Assembly: GCA_034769895.1 (NCBI GenBank)
Contig: CM068372.1
Location: 376,589,410 to 376,653,409, forward strand
Direction of reading: 5' to 3'
Length of the DNA stretch: 64,000 bases
DNA from: Magicicada septendecula
Lineage: Eukaryota; Arthropoda; Insecta; Hemiptera; Cicadidae
A program made the position numbers and the translations under genes. Shown here piece after piece: positions 22,572 through 32,080 of this stretch (its first letter is position 1; the number at the start of each line of letters is the position of its first letter). The notes beneath the pieces were generated by a model. That model made no database searches. It was not told the DNA's origin and was given only the letters and a program-made list of their open reading frames with translations.

Positions 22572-22579
22572 CCATAGAC

Positions 22580-23125
22580 TTTTAGAGGGTCCTATGTTGG
22601 GACTATTGTATGGGCTATCACGGAATAAGCTTCAGAAGTCGACTGATGTCGATATGTTTTCTAAATTTTCTCATTTAGACGTTTTATCGCTTCTGCCGCT
22701 CACACGGAAAAACGGTGAAAACTACTGTAAAATCTACAAACACGGGAGATTGTTTTAAATGTTTGTGAGCTCGAATGATGGAAAAAGCTGATGATAAAGC
22801 TGGCTTCGACAAAGAGAGAGGAATGCACCGCCAGCCATTAAGCGCGGGAGCGCAGACGAAGAAGAACCCGTTTTTGGAGGTAAAACGCGACTCGTCCGTG
22901 TTTGTTATTTATAGAGCGGTTATAATAATACCTGATGCCGGCGTAAGGTTTATCGCACTCGCACACTGAAACGTGACCAAATGCACCCGGTCGGTCGGTA
23001 AAGAAATTTCACAATCGACGAAACCGGATTTGTTTTCACGCTGAGAGTCGAACGCAATCGATTTTCTAAGTCAAACTGCCAATCGATTATCGCTCTTATT
23101 TTCATACAGGAAGTATAGGCCTACA
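22580..23125. other. Unassigned stretch
   Basis: This is the right flank of the hAT insertion. It may be the continuation of the LINE at 16150-16784, but I could not recognise a reading frame that proves it. Confidence 0.4.
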
Positions 23126-23127
23126 TA

Positions 23128-23158
23128 CGAGGGTCGGTTGAAAACCTTCCGGAGCGAC
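23128..23158 (+). repeat. mariner-type terminal inverted repeat (single end)
   Basis: After a TA, the sequence CGAGGGTCGGTTGAAAA begins. This resembles the start of mariner-type elements. An inverted match ending in TA lies at 63326-63358. No transposase follows, so this is an isolated end. Confidence 0.55.
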
Positions 23159-23479
23159 ATCTTTAGTTAACCGGTAAAACTAAAATTTTTCGTGTGTTGT
23201 AAGATTCATGTTTCGTGCAAACAGTCGTTAGTTTCCACATCATCGTCGTCGTCACCATCATCATCATCATCATCGTCTTCACAACACGGCATAGGGAGGC
23301 TGCTGCCTGTTCCACCTTCAACAATCCTGCAGCCATCTCTTCATGGGTCTACTCACACACTTGTGTCCTATACGTTTGTATTTACAGACTTGTTTGGCTA
23401 GTCTGGAATTTGACATTCTTTCTAAGTGTTCTTTTCACTGTTGTTTGTAATCTTTTAATTTTTCATTCACGTTAAAAAC

Positions 23480-24040
23480 TTGTAGCTCTTCTCTTACGGC
23501 CTCATTCCTTATACGGTCAAGTTTAGAACACCTTCTAACTCCTCTTAAGAACGCCATTTCCGAGACCTGTATTTTACTGTCTTGTTTCTTGGTAGTTGTC
23601 CATAATACACACCCACAGCACAGAGGAGGGACTGCTATTGTAGAACTTTAATTTTGTATCTCGACGTACCTTGTTTCTAAAAATACGGTTGATTGTACCA
23701 TTGATCGTCTGGAACTTACCTAACTGAACGTGACTATCATAATTCCTATCATTTCTCAAATAATTAAAGTGGCTCATCTGTTCAATAATTCGATCACCAA
23801 TCATTATTTTTATTCTTATTGGTTCCTTGCCTCGAAATGCCATTACCTTCGTTTTTATAGTGGAGATTCTCATATTGTTTGCAGATCTGATGAAGCTTAC
23901 AAACAAGTTTTTGGAAATCAGATTCTGTATTTTGAAGTACAAGCAAGTCGTCGGCAAACAACAGTACATTAAAATATCTGTCCCGTGATAACTTAATGCC
24001 AGGGTTCACTAGATGCTTCCATTTCCTTACAGATCGTCAA
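23480..24040 (-). pseudogene. LINE relic including F-A-D-D box
   Basis: From 24009 downward, one minus-strand frame reads Y-F-N-V-L-L-F-A-D-D-L-L-V-L-Q-N-T-E-S-D-F-Q-K-L, which is the catalytic RT box. The next frame reads T-K-V-M-A-F-R-G-K-E-P-I-R-I-K-I, I-I-E-Q-M-S-H-F-N-Y-L and T-K-L-K-F-Y-N-S. After another shift come A-F-L-R-G-V-R-R-C-S-K-L-D-R-I-R-N-E near 23490-23560. This is a diverged relative of the LINE at 4041-4560. It is the only relic in the window with a clear F-A-D-D motif. Confidence 0.88.
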
Positions 24041-24965
24041 TATAAATTAATTTCCAAATCTATCTGTCAATTTAATCATTGTTTACCAGCTGTTTGAAGT
24101 TTAAGTGACATGCGTGTTTTGAAAAAAAAAACGAAAAAATGAAGAATTCTTTTGCTAAAAAAGGTTTAGCACGTTTGTTGAAAGTCAGGGCGCGTTTTGA
24201 CTCTCTCAGTCTGAGAACATGAAGTACTCATAAGGATAACATTTGGAATAATAGTGGCTTCGAACCAAATGCCGGTTGTCTAGCCTTAAAACGGACTTGT
24301 AAACTATAAAACAAGGTGTCGGAGACTATGGCTCAGAAACGTGACTCTGCAGAAGGCAACAGTCGCAAAATAAAAACTTTAGCGAGATGTGGTGTTGGCG
24401 TCGAGTTCTCCGAATACCGTGGACAACAAATGGAGATGTTTTATGGGGTGTAGGAGAGGAGAAGAGTAATTTAGTAGAAACAGTAACATTGGACATTGCT
24501 GCGGCACTCTGGCTGTGGCTGGTCACTGAGGAAAGGTGCTGGGAGGAAACGCATCAAGAAAAAGGCCTCGAGTTCAGTTTTTTGATGAATGTAAATCTGC
24601 TTGTCCGTGTCAGTGAATTAAAGAGCTGGCCTTGCAGAGGAAGTACTTATGAAATCGATAGAAGATCATCTTCCTGCCGATCAACCTTAGGTTTGAAGAG
24701 AAAAGGAGGAGGGGAGAAGTCTTGTGAAGATTGAATGAGAATTATTATCCAGCAGAATTCTGTTATCATAACAGGTAATTTAAAGAAAAGTGATGGGAAT
24801 CCAGAAAACTTTAGGAATCACTGGTTTTATAAATGATGAATTAAGAAGAACGTACTGTAATATTTTCCTTTACAAGTCCAAACATTGTATTTGCCTCCAA
24901 AAGCGTTTTAAGACTATAAAACAAGGTTACTTATCTTCCGTCACGCTTTTTGAAATCCGAAAACA
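24041..24965. other. Unassigned stretch with small open frames
   Basis: A plus-strand frame at 24387-24734 (115 codons) is tryptophan-rich at its start and has no family resemblance that I recognise. No other gene is visible. Confidence 0.4.
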
Positions 24966-25010
24966 GGATTACTCGAGTTTCGACACATAAGTGTCATCTT
25001 CAGATCCTCG
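24966..25010 (-). ncRNA. Hammerhead-like motif of Penelope type
   Basis: On the minus strand from 25004 to 24972 the order is CTGAAGAT, then a perfect 5-bp stem (GACAC with GTGTC, loop TTAT), then GAAAC. The canonical hammerhead core has CTGATGA, so one core base differs. This spacing and stem followed by CGAAAC are characteristic of Penelope-like terminal repeats. Self-cleavage is not shown. Confidence 0.5.
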
Positions 25011-25199
25011 ATAAATATAGGTTAAAAATACATTTGTTGATGTATGCACATCCCGTCAGATAATAAAAACAACACAAACATAACAACAAAAATAATTAAA
25101 TAATTTAACACATATTAAAACCGAGACAAAACAGAACGAAAACACAATACACGCGGCCGACGCGGACCTGCGCAGGAACACGTTATACAGTAAAATACA

Positions 25200-25740
25200 C
25201 GATACAAAGGGTATCGATTGATTTTACTGTATAATATCTGGGCTGTAATATATCTTATTTGCTGCGAAGAAGCTGCACGACTTCAACTGTCAAGAGGATT
25301 CTAAAGTCAATGAGGAAAGAAAGACGCCTAATGTTCTATAAGGTGATGGCGCTCCCAACACTCCTCTATACGTCTGAGAATCGGACTTTAACGAAGTCTC
25401 AGGCCAGTAGTATTCAAGCGGCCGAAATGAGATTATTTCTCAGGCGCGTGGCAGAATATACCCTTCAAGATCGCAACAGAAATGTCGATGTATGTTAGGA
25501 GCTGAATATTATGAGTATACTTGATAGAATTGCCCAGTATCGGCTACAGTGGTTGGAACATCTTAACCGAATGAATGACTGCCGTATCCATAAACAACTA
25601 TGGGATTATAAGCCGAATGAATGGAGAGATGTGGGAGTGAGAAGAAGCGTTGGAGGGACCAGGTCTAGTCTATCTGCTTGGGACCGGAACAAATCATTTT
25701 TGGTTTAACTCTTGCTGAAGACGATGCTGATGATGATGAA
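25200..25740 (+). pseudogene. LINE C-terminal relic
   Basis: Two consecutive plus-strand frames read K-R-I-L-K-S-M-R-K-E, L-M-F-Y-K-V-M-A-L-P-T-L-L-Y-T-S-E-N, S-I-Q-A-A-E-M-R-L-F-L-R-R-V-A-E-Y-T-L-Q-D-R, a stop, then E-L-N-I-M-S-I-L-D-R-I-A-Q-Y-R, L-N-R-M-N-D-C-R-I and S-A-W-D-R-N-K-S-F-L-V. It ends with GATGATGA repeats at 25729-25739. This is the same family as 2795 and 57111. Only two breaks are obvious, so it is moderately young. Confidence 0.88.
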
Positions 25741-26735
25741 TTTCTTCCTTACTTTAAGCGATAGGAACATGGATGCAATTAAACGCCTCCTCTGTTGCCA
25801 GACCACGGCTTTCCGCTGGTAATGTCCGTCACAAGAAACAACGGTGCCAAAACATCTGAATTGCCACATTCAGAATGTTAGCTTCCGGCAAACGTTTTGG
25901 GCGTATCAGAGTTTGGTTAATGACTTCGTAAGAGGTACAGGCGGCCAGTGCCTACACAGCGACAAATCTCAGAGAAATGCCGACTACGTTTCTGATGTAG
26001 GATCACGTTCGAGTGTCCGAATCGACTTTACCAAGAAATTCTACACCCACATCCTACAAGTCACTAATCGCGTGATCCCTACGTGCATGGAGCACAGTGG
26101 GTGTGCATTTTGCAGCAGACGCGACGGGTTCGCGGAGCCTGTTCATTGATTGGATCTGAAGGTGAAGAAAAGACAGAAAACCGGCCTGTCAGTAGATGAA
26201 GAAGACAGCTACTTTATCTAGAACCCTAAGCCATCATCATCTCCAACGCCTGTTCCGGCCGCACATGGTTCACTTGTCCTCTGTTCTTTGTCCTTAGCAT
26301 CGATGTATACTATATGGATCGCGTGCTGACAGGCAAAGTGAACGGCAGAAAACGTTTCGAAGCACATACACCTTCCCCCACTATTGGGGAAATAAAGCGT
26401 TTTTTTGCTAAGTTGACCCGTGTACTAAACGAGTCATTCAGTCAGTAATGCAATTGTTTTGACACCTTACAATTATTACATTTGGGACACTTCTGCTGAA
26501 AATTTGGGCCTATGAAGATTTTATTATTATAACAGTTTGTTTTTACTTTTGCCTAACTGATAACAGATGACAATAACTTGAGCGTTTACACTCATTTTAC
26601 TGACTTTGTGTCAGGCGGAAAATTAATTAGAGCGTAATCAGAAGTTTTAATGATTGCAAAATATATGTGTAATTTATTGATTATATCTGACAGTAAATTT
26701 AATACAAAAAAATGATTTATATCAGTTTGCAAAAA
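25741..26735. other. Unassigned stretch
   Basis: A 101-codon plus-strand frame (25844-26149) has no recognisable domain. The stretch 26220-26345 holds LINE-3'-end-like text (ATCATCATCTCC) and shares a GCGTGCTG...GATCGCGTGC type word with 27460-27485 in complement. The evidence is too weak for a call. Confidence 0.4.
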
Positions 26736-26739
26736 CTTT

Positions 26740-26942
26740 GCCGACACAGTGTTTAGAAAACATATTTCAAACAATGATTTTTCTGAAGACAGCCATGAAG
26801 TGAAACTTATCAAATTAATAGGGACATTATTTTATAAAATCTTGTGCTACGATGTTGCTAAGGAACGAACCGGTGCAGCTCCCTTCTCTAAGCTGTGTGT
26901 CCGCCAAAAATTAAATACATTTGTATTTTTTAGTAATGTTTA
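26740..26942 (+). pseudogene. Probable P-element transposase C-terminal remnant
   Basis: A 64-codon frame ends S-E-D-S-H-E-V-K-L-I-K-L-I-G-T-L-F-Y-K-I, then C-V-R-Q-K-L-N-T-F-V-F-F-S-N-V and a stop. The H-x-x-x-L-I-K-x-I spacing and the terminal V-R-Q-K-L-x-K/T-x-V/I-x-F motif recall the C-terminus of P-element/THAP9 transposases. The rest of the protein is not found, and the call rests on this short similarity alone. Confidence 0.4.
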
Positions 26943-27435
26943 ATGTAAACAATTTGTATACAGTTAATACGTACTAATGAAATAAAATAAAAAAATTTAA
27001 TGTAAATTAGCATTGCTAATTGAACACTTTAACGACCATGGCGAGCGTATACGCCAGCTTCTTTTACGCAATAAATATTTTAAAGTTTACGGCTCACGTC
27101 TTTTATTCTTTGTTTACCTTATTCTTATCTTTATTCGTATAAAGATAAAACCATTAAATGTTCATAAATAAGAACGCAACAGAACTTTGCGATAAACTGA
27201 AATAATTTGTCAGAATACTGAACTCTTACAGTGAAACAAATGTGTTTATTTTGGAAAAGAACTTGTTAAAACCTCCCACTTTGGAGTCATTAATTGTTAA
27301 AATGACATAGCTATACCATTTAACGCAAAATATGCTCCGCTAAAGCAACAAAAGCTATAACAAAGCAGAAAAGTCAGACTTTGTACAGGTACAATATATA
27401 GCATACGCAATGTCTTGCCCCCCACCCCCTCCATT
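26943..27435. other. AT-rich stretch, nothing recognised
   Basis: No gene, repeat or motif is supported here. A short C-rich run lies at 27418-27431. Confidence 0.5.
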
Positions 27436-27439
27436 GGTT

Positions 27440-27830
27440 GAGTGGTCGGACCGAATTCAGTGAATGCAGCACGCGATCCATATAGTAGGCCTATACGTCG
27501 ATGGTCCTTGGTCGTCCCAAACTACGCCATCCTCTTGCAACGTAATGCAGCATCCCGCCTCCTTATGTTAGTTCACGGTGTCGCGTAGATGGGCTATCCA
27601 TTTCTGTCTATAATCTTTTATCTTACTACAAACATAACAGATATTCAGTTCAGTTTAAATATCCTACATTCTTCTCCTGGTCGACAAGCTTATAGGCCTA
27701 CCCAGCGATAGGTCTCAGAAATCTCATTTCCGCGGGCTGTATACGCTGTTAGTCCTTAGTTATCCTTCTTGGTTAGTTCCACACTCGTAGAGAAAAGCAG
27801 GTAGTACCATTACTTTATAATACTTAAGCA
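27440..27830 (-). pseudogene. Decayed LINE fragment
   Basis: The minus strand contains broken blocks L-L-P-A-F-L-Y-E-C-G-T near 27780-27810 and I-K-D-Y-R-Q-K-W-I-A-H-L near 27590-27625. These match the L-x-x-L-L-Y-G-x-E and K-E-Y-R-x-K-W-x-x-H positions of other LINE tails in the window. Many breaks are present. Confidence 0.5.
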
Positions 27831-28193
27831 GCGTAATAAGATATCATAATGAAAATAATTTGTTAAGATCAAAACAGAGAAGTTACTGGACGTACAAACA
27901 GAAACAGGCTGGACTAGAATCGGAACACGATTTTCGGTACACGGTGTAATGAATCGACACCGTATAAACGAAGACATCGACATCAAGACAGAAAGGAAGG
28001 GAGTGACGAACCCACGACACTTGACGCAGTGATAAAGCAGCAAAAATTTTTATTTACAACACCTTCGTTTTAAAATAGCCTCTGTAACGCTAACTTTTGT
28101 GAAAATACGTTTAGGAATTGCTGGATTAGAGTTCCAAAAATACAAAAAAAAAAAAATTTATGCACAACGGATAAATATTGTTCATTGTTTATG

Positions 28194-28425
28194 ATGTTAT
28201 TTGAATTAGCAGTCTTTGTAAATCCAACTTTGTCGTGTTTACTTGCTGAACTTGTCATGTTCCGGTCGAGGCCTTTCAGTGTTCCCACCATTTTCAAGTC
28301 CTAAACCATGACCTTCGTGATTTAGGTCGTGGTTTAGGAGTTGAAAATGGTGGGAACACTGAAAGGTCTCGACCGGAACATGACAAGTACCAGGTGAGGA
28401 AGTAAACACGACAAAGTAGGAATTC
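28194..28425. mobile_element. Fold-back element, copy 2
   Basis: Arms 28226-28318 and 28325-28417 form a near-perfect hairpin with a very small loop. Shared arm blocks include GTGGGAACACTGAAAGG and GACCGGAACATGACAAGT with their complements. The arms and the GAATTAGCAG left flank match copy 1 at 15122-15345. The arms within this copy are more alike than the two copies are to each other, which suggests recent arm homogenisation or a young insertion. Confidence 0.9.
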
Positions 28426-28865
28426 TTGTTCACCTGTAACTCTTTACTAATGTTCAACTCTTTACTAATGCCATCATTGTAGAGTCTATCTCTTCGTGTT
28501 GTCTTTAACAGATCGCAAAAATCTCATCTCTGATGTCACAACAACACTGGCACAACCGTTACCTTATAAAATTTTAGTCGAGTCTCTTTCCGTTTTAACT
28601 TGATAATGTTTTTAGGCTGGGGGTCATTCCACAAAAATGTAACGTCATCGAAAAATGTAACGCTTCCACACTTTCGATTCCCCACAGTCTAGAAATCTTC
28701 GGTCTCTGTCGTTTTAACACGATAATGTTTGTTATATAGTAAATATATTTGTTATATAGTAAATATTTGTATTATATAGTAAATATTAAAAACATTATCA
28801 CTCTTCGATGTTTCGGTTTCGTCGAAATTCTTTCTTTTTTACTACAATGTTTTTAAAGTAATAAA
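28426..28865. other. Unassigned AT-rich stretch
   Basis: It contains a local triplication of a TTATATAGTAAATAT-like word at about 28733-28788. No gene is seen. Confidence 0.5.
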
Positions 28866-29335
28866 ATAAAATTTAGAGTTGTCTTAATAATATAAATCAC
28901 TCAGCATGTGGTAAGTAACGAGCAAAGCGAGTTTTCAGTTTCAATTCAACTGTTTGGCATTTGTCTGTCTGTCTGTCTTCGAGCATGTCTCACGATAACT
29001 TTTCAAAGCATTAGCCGATTTTGATAAAACGTGGCATACGTATCCATAAATATAATCTACTGAAAGCTGTTGTTTTTGAGATTGATCCCCCCAAAAATAT
29101 GGAAGTAAGAGGCAAAAATACAGACCTAAGGGTCAATGTTTTGAAAGAATTGCAACATGCCTATGTGGGGTATCAAATTAGAACAAACTTTTAACCACAA
29201 TCTGAATGCACTGTTCACTTTTGGAATTTCAAAATTTTAGGACACCAGAGTCTAAAAATTGTACCGAAATTTTGAAAAAAAAATCGCTAAAATCCAAGTA
29301 GGACATAAAATTCTAGAGAATATTATTTATAAATT
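28866..29335. repeat. Interspersed repeat with TGTC run
   Basis: The stretch begins near AGCAAAGCGAG. It has a (TGTC)n run at 28963-28979, then ACGATAACTTTTC and GCCGATTTTGATAAA. Non-coding repeats with a TGTC run followed by ACGATAACT and a CCGATTTTGAT block are frequent in arthropod genomes. The family name and ends are not resolved. Confidence 0.45.
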
Positions 29336-29552
29336 CATATAATCACCTGAGAGCCGTCGTGTGACTTCGTTTTTGCGTTAAAATGACGCGTTTCGGAACA
29401 TTGTTCCATCTTCAGATATAAATCCCTCAGTCGAGATCGTTAATTGTTAAAATCGCATCACAAACATTTTGTACTCACACACGTTCGTATGGGGCAAAAC
29501 GAACTCACGCGACTGATCTCAGGTGATTCTATTAATTTATAAATAAAAAGGT
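29323..29552. repeat. Penelope-like inverted-repeat unit with hammerhead-like motif
   Basis: Outer arms of about 45 bp (29323-29372 and 29503-29552) are inverted copies, both with TATTTATAAATT and AATCACCTGAGA blocks. Inside, the minus strand from 29415 to 29385 has CTGAAGAT, a perfect 5-bp stem (GGAAC with GTTCC, loop AAT) and GAAACGCGTC. This is the tidiest of the Penelope-type motifs in the window. No protein-coding part is attached. Confidence 0.6.
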
Positions 29553-29998
29553 GAATTGGATGCCAATAACAATAAGTAGGAAAAAAGAGAATTTTAACCA
29601 CAGTCTGAATATAGTGGTTTAAGTTTGAAAGTTTTAAAATTTAGAACAGAAAAATGTATTAAAATTAAAACAAAAAATTGTAAAACGTCATGGTGAACGT
29701 GAGAATAAAGGAGATGATGACAACCGAAATCCGAATGTCGCGCTTGCTTTGAAAATGTTTGGCGCCACCAGTTACAAGTGAAAGTCAAAATTTTAGACAA
29801 ATTGTAAGGGCTCTTTCACACGGGTCAACCAGTCTGCGGCAGACGTCTGCCGTAGTAGGCTCACGCGAGCTTGCTCTCGGCACACTGTGCCTGGGTGCCT
29901 CGCACCAAACGGTCCAGCCTCAATTTACTCAGTGAGGAGTAAACACTCTAAGTCAGCATATTTTTTTTAATTGCTTTTTTATACAGTATTTCAAAATT

Positions 29999-30121
29999 GT
30001 GAATGAACAGGAAGAAGTGGTTGCAATATTGGCTCTAGCACTAATTGAAAATAGAAAAAGAAGGAACAGGAACGACAGACCTACCGCTAGTAGTTTTGTT
30101 GTATCACGAACTGAGAAATAA
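29999..30121 (+). pseudogene. Harbinger transposase N-terminal fragment (tentative)
   Basis: The frame contains V-A-I-L-A-L-A-L-I-E-N-R-K-R-R-N-R and ends at TAA 30119-30121. A short acidic-to-hydrophobic start followed by an R/K-rich run is common at the N-terminus of Harbinger nucleases, and the position inside a TAA-flanked element supports it. No catalytic domain is present. Confidence 0.45.
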
Positions 30122-30362
30122 CAATGAAAAGTTTTTTAATTATTTTCGTGAGTCGATTTCTTCTTTCGATTAATTGCATAGTTTGTTGGAGAATAACGTT
30201 CAAAAACAGAACACCAACATGAGGAATTCCGTTGAAAAATTAGCGGTTACATTAAAAAATACATACACTTTAAATTTACAATACACATTGTTTTTTATTC
30301 GATTTGTATTTTATTAGTAAAATTTTTAAATACAATTAATAAGACAAAACTGCACTGACTAT

Positions 30363-30611
30363 TTACTTATCTAATGCAATTTTATTTTTTCTTGACATTT
30401 CTTTGTAATCTTCGTAGGCAATTAAAAATATTTCATTCCAGGACTGTCGTTTTCTTATTTTATTACTATTATCTTTACAAGAACAATCCCATATAGCTGG
30501 ACGATTGCGAATTTCTTCAATAAAGGATTCGACATCGAAAGTATGAATGACTTTTTCCATTCGGAAGAGGCAGACGTCTGCCTCATCTGAAAAGGTTCTA
30601 AGGATTTGCAC
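30363..30611 (-). pseudogene. MADF-domain fragment of PIF/Harbinger
   Basis: The 82-residue frame carries F-D-V-E-S-F-I-E-E-I-R-N-R-P-A-I-W-D, then K-I-R-K-R-Q-S-W-N-E-I-F. This is the MADF pattern: an I/L-I-E-x-I-R-x-x-P-x-I-W-D first helix and a K-x-x-x-W-x-x-I second motif, at residues ~25-66. MADF/Myb-like proteins are the DNA-binding partners of Harbinger transposases. The frame continues past the domain to a stop at 30363-30365, short for the family, so it is probably a truncated second gene of the element. Confidence 0.75.
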
Positions 30612-30797
30612 TTGTTAACTAGCAACTGGGCTGCCCGACGAGCTGAATTCAACTGTCGGGAAGAGAACGAGCCGGCAGACGTCTGCCTCTCGTGGCTCGC
30701 TAGCACCCTCGTGTGAAAAGCTATCCATTGTATCAATGGGATTTCTGTCATTAGCAGACGTCGGTCGCAGATGTCTGCCTCGTGTGAAAGACTCTAA

Positions 30798-31319
30798 AAG
30801 TGTGAGCGAGTGTCTGCGGCTCAGGGAGCTTACTTATAGTTTAACAATGATTTCAAAACCCGAAACAAATATAAAAAGAAACCTGTACAGAAAGCTGCCA
30901 GGTCTGAACGTCCTTGTCGAAGGCCAAACTCGGCTGGAGGCGCGCGTGTTTATAGTCTTGGTTTTTGACAAAACAACCAAACTGCAATCTCGAGGCGGCG
31001 CGCCCTCCGTCTCTTAGCCCTTCTTGTAAACTCGTTAGTAAATTTCATGGTTTTTATTATTCCAATATTGATTTTAGTATTTTTGGCTCCGAATATTTTG
31101 GAAGATTTTTAACATACAAATAAAATTCTTCAAACCACCCGTGATAAAATAGAAATACAAATTGACATATGTCTACAAAAATAGAAAACGTTCAACTTAA
31201 GTCACGGGACAAGGCAAGAGTGAACAATGTCAACTAAAATACACAGTTTATGCGAGTGGCGTAAAAGTCAATATTTTTATTAATTAATTTTTACTATTAA
31301 TCGTAACTGTTATTTTAAT
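30798..31319. other. Unassigned stretch
   Basis: Flanking DNA to the right of the Harbinger element. No protein family or repeat is recognised. Confidence 0.5.
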
Positions 31320-31327
31320 TCTGCAAA

Positions 31328-31626
31328 CAGTGGCCTAACTAGGAGCTGCTCCTAGGAGGAGAAATGAGGCTGTGAGACTAGCTTTGGGGGGGGGGGGGAA
31401 GATGAGACTAGCTCAAAGGTTAGTGGACACCCCACATTTCTCATCACGAAAAACGAGATATTCAAGATTCGTCCCACATAATTATTTCTACAATTATTTA
31501 TAACCCTTATTTTAACAGATGCAACTGGCTTACAAAGAGGCATACGTTAAATGATTACGGAATTTAAAAAAATTTTTAATAACCCTGGGGGGGAGAGGAT
31601 TGATCCCCACAAATTGAACGCCACTG
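31328..31626. mobile_element. MITE with CAGTGGC ends and 8-bp duplication
   Basis: The left end is CAGTGGCCTAACTAGG and the right end is the complement of CAGTGGCGTTCAAT. The flanks TCTGCAAA (31320-31327) and TCTGCAAT (31627-31634) form an 8-bp duplication with one mismatch, suggesting a hAT-type integration. A poly-G run lies at 31386-31398. The interior resembles parts of 10865, 15388, 31720 and 49955. It has no coding capacity. Confidence 0.7.
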
Positions 31627-31634
31627 TCTGCAAT

Positions 31635-31853
31635 ACGAACGTTATGTTGAGCGATTGTCATTATTACGAAAACTCTAGTTTATTAGTTTACAAATATTGT
31701 AATTCATTTTGTTTCTACAATTATTCATAAACTTTATTTTAACACACGAAATTCACTTAGAAATAGGCCTACGTTAACTGATTATGCAATTTTACAGAAA
31801 ATGTTAATGGTTCTGGAAGGGGCGATCCCCCCCCCCCCGGAGTTACGCCACTG
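31635..31853. repeat. Second partial copy of the same MITE
   Basis: It repeats the right half of the preceding element (TTTATTTTAACA, C run at 31828-31839) and ends with GAGTTACGCCACTG, the complement of a CAGTGGCGTAACTC end. The left end is missing. Confidence 0.6.
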
Positions 31854-32080
31854 TTACTCCCTATTCACTATTTTCGTAACTAAATTGGCATATTATCCAA
31901 AACGCTACAAGCAGGCTAATTGTTATACTAGGAAAACGGCTAATCTTTATTTTGCGAACTAGCCTACCTATATTGTATTACGCTGTTTTTAAACGTTTTT
32001 ATTACCGTTTGAAAAAATACAGAAAAGCAATAGCGATCGCAGTTCGAAAAGACGTGGGATTTTTTGATAGTCTTTTATAT

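Larger units (their letters stand above)
29808..30794. mobile_element. PIF/Harbinger element, internally deleted
   Basis: The ends GGGCTCTTTCACACGGG and the complement GAGTCTTTCACACGAGG are inverted and flanked by an exact TAA target duplication (29805-29807 and 30795-30797). TAA is the standard 3-bp PIF/Harbinger target. The 987-bp element keeps the start of a transposase-like frame on the plus strand and part of a MADF DNA-binding protein on the minus strand, converging in the middle. This is the gene order expected of an autonomous element with its centre lost. The palindrome GGCAGACGTCTGCC occurs three times near the ends (about 29837, 30567 and 30672), with diverged copies near 30755-30780. 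Confidence 0.9.

Noticed and set aside
24387-24734. 115-codon plus-strand frame
   Set aside because: No resemblance to any family that I know, and the length is compatible with chance.
25844-26149. 101-codon plus-strand frame with cysteine residues
   Set aside because: The cysteine spacing does not fit a zinc finger, and no family is recognised.
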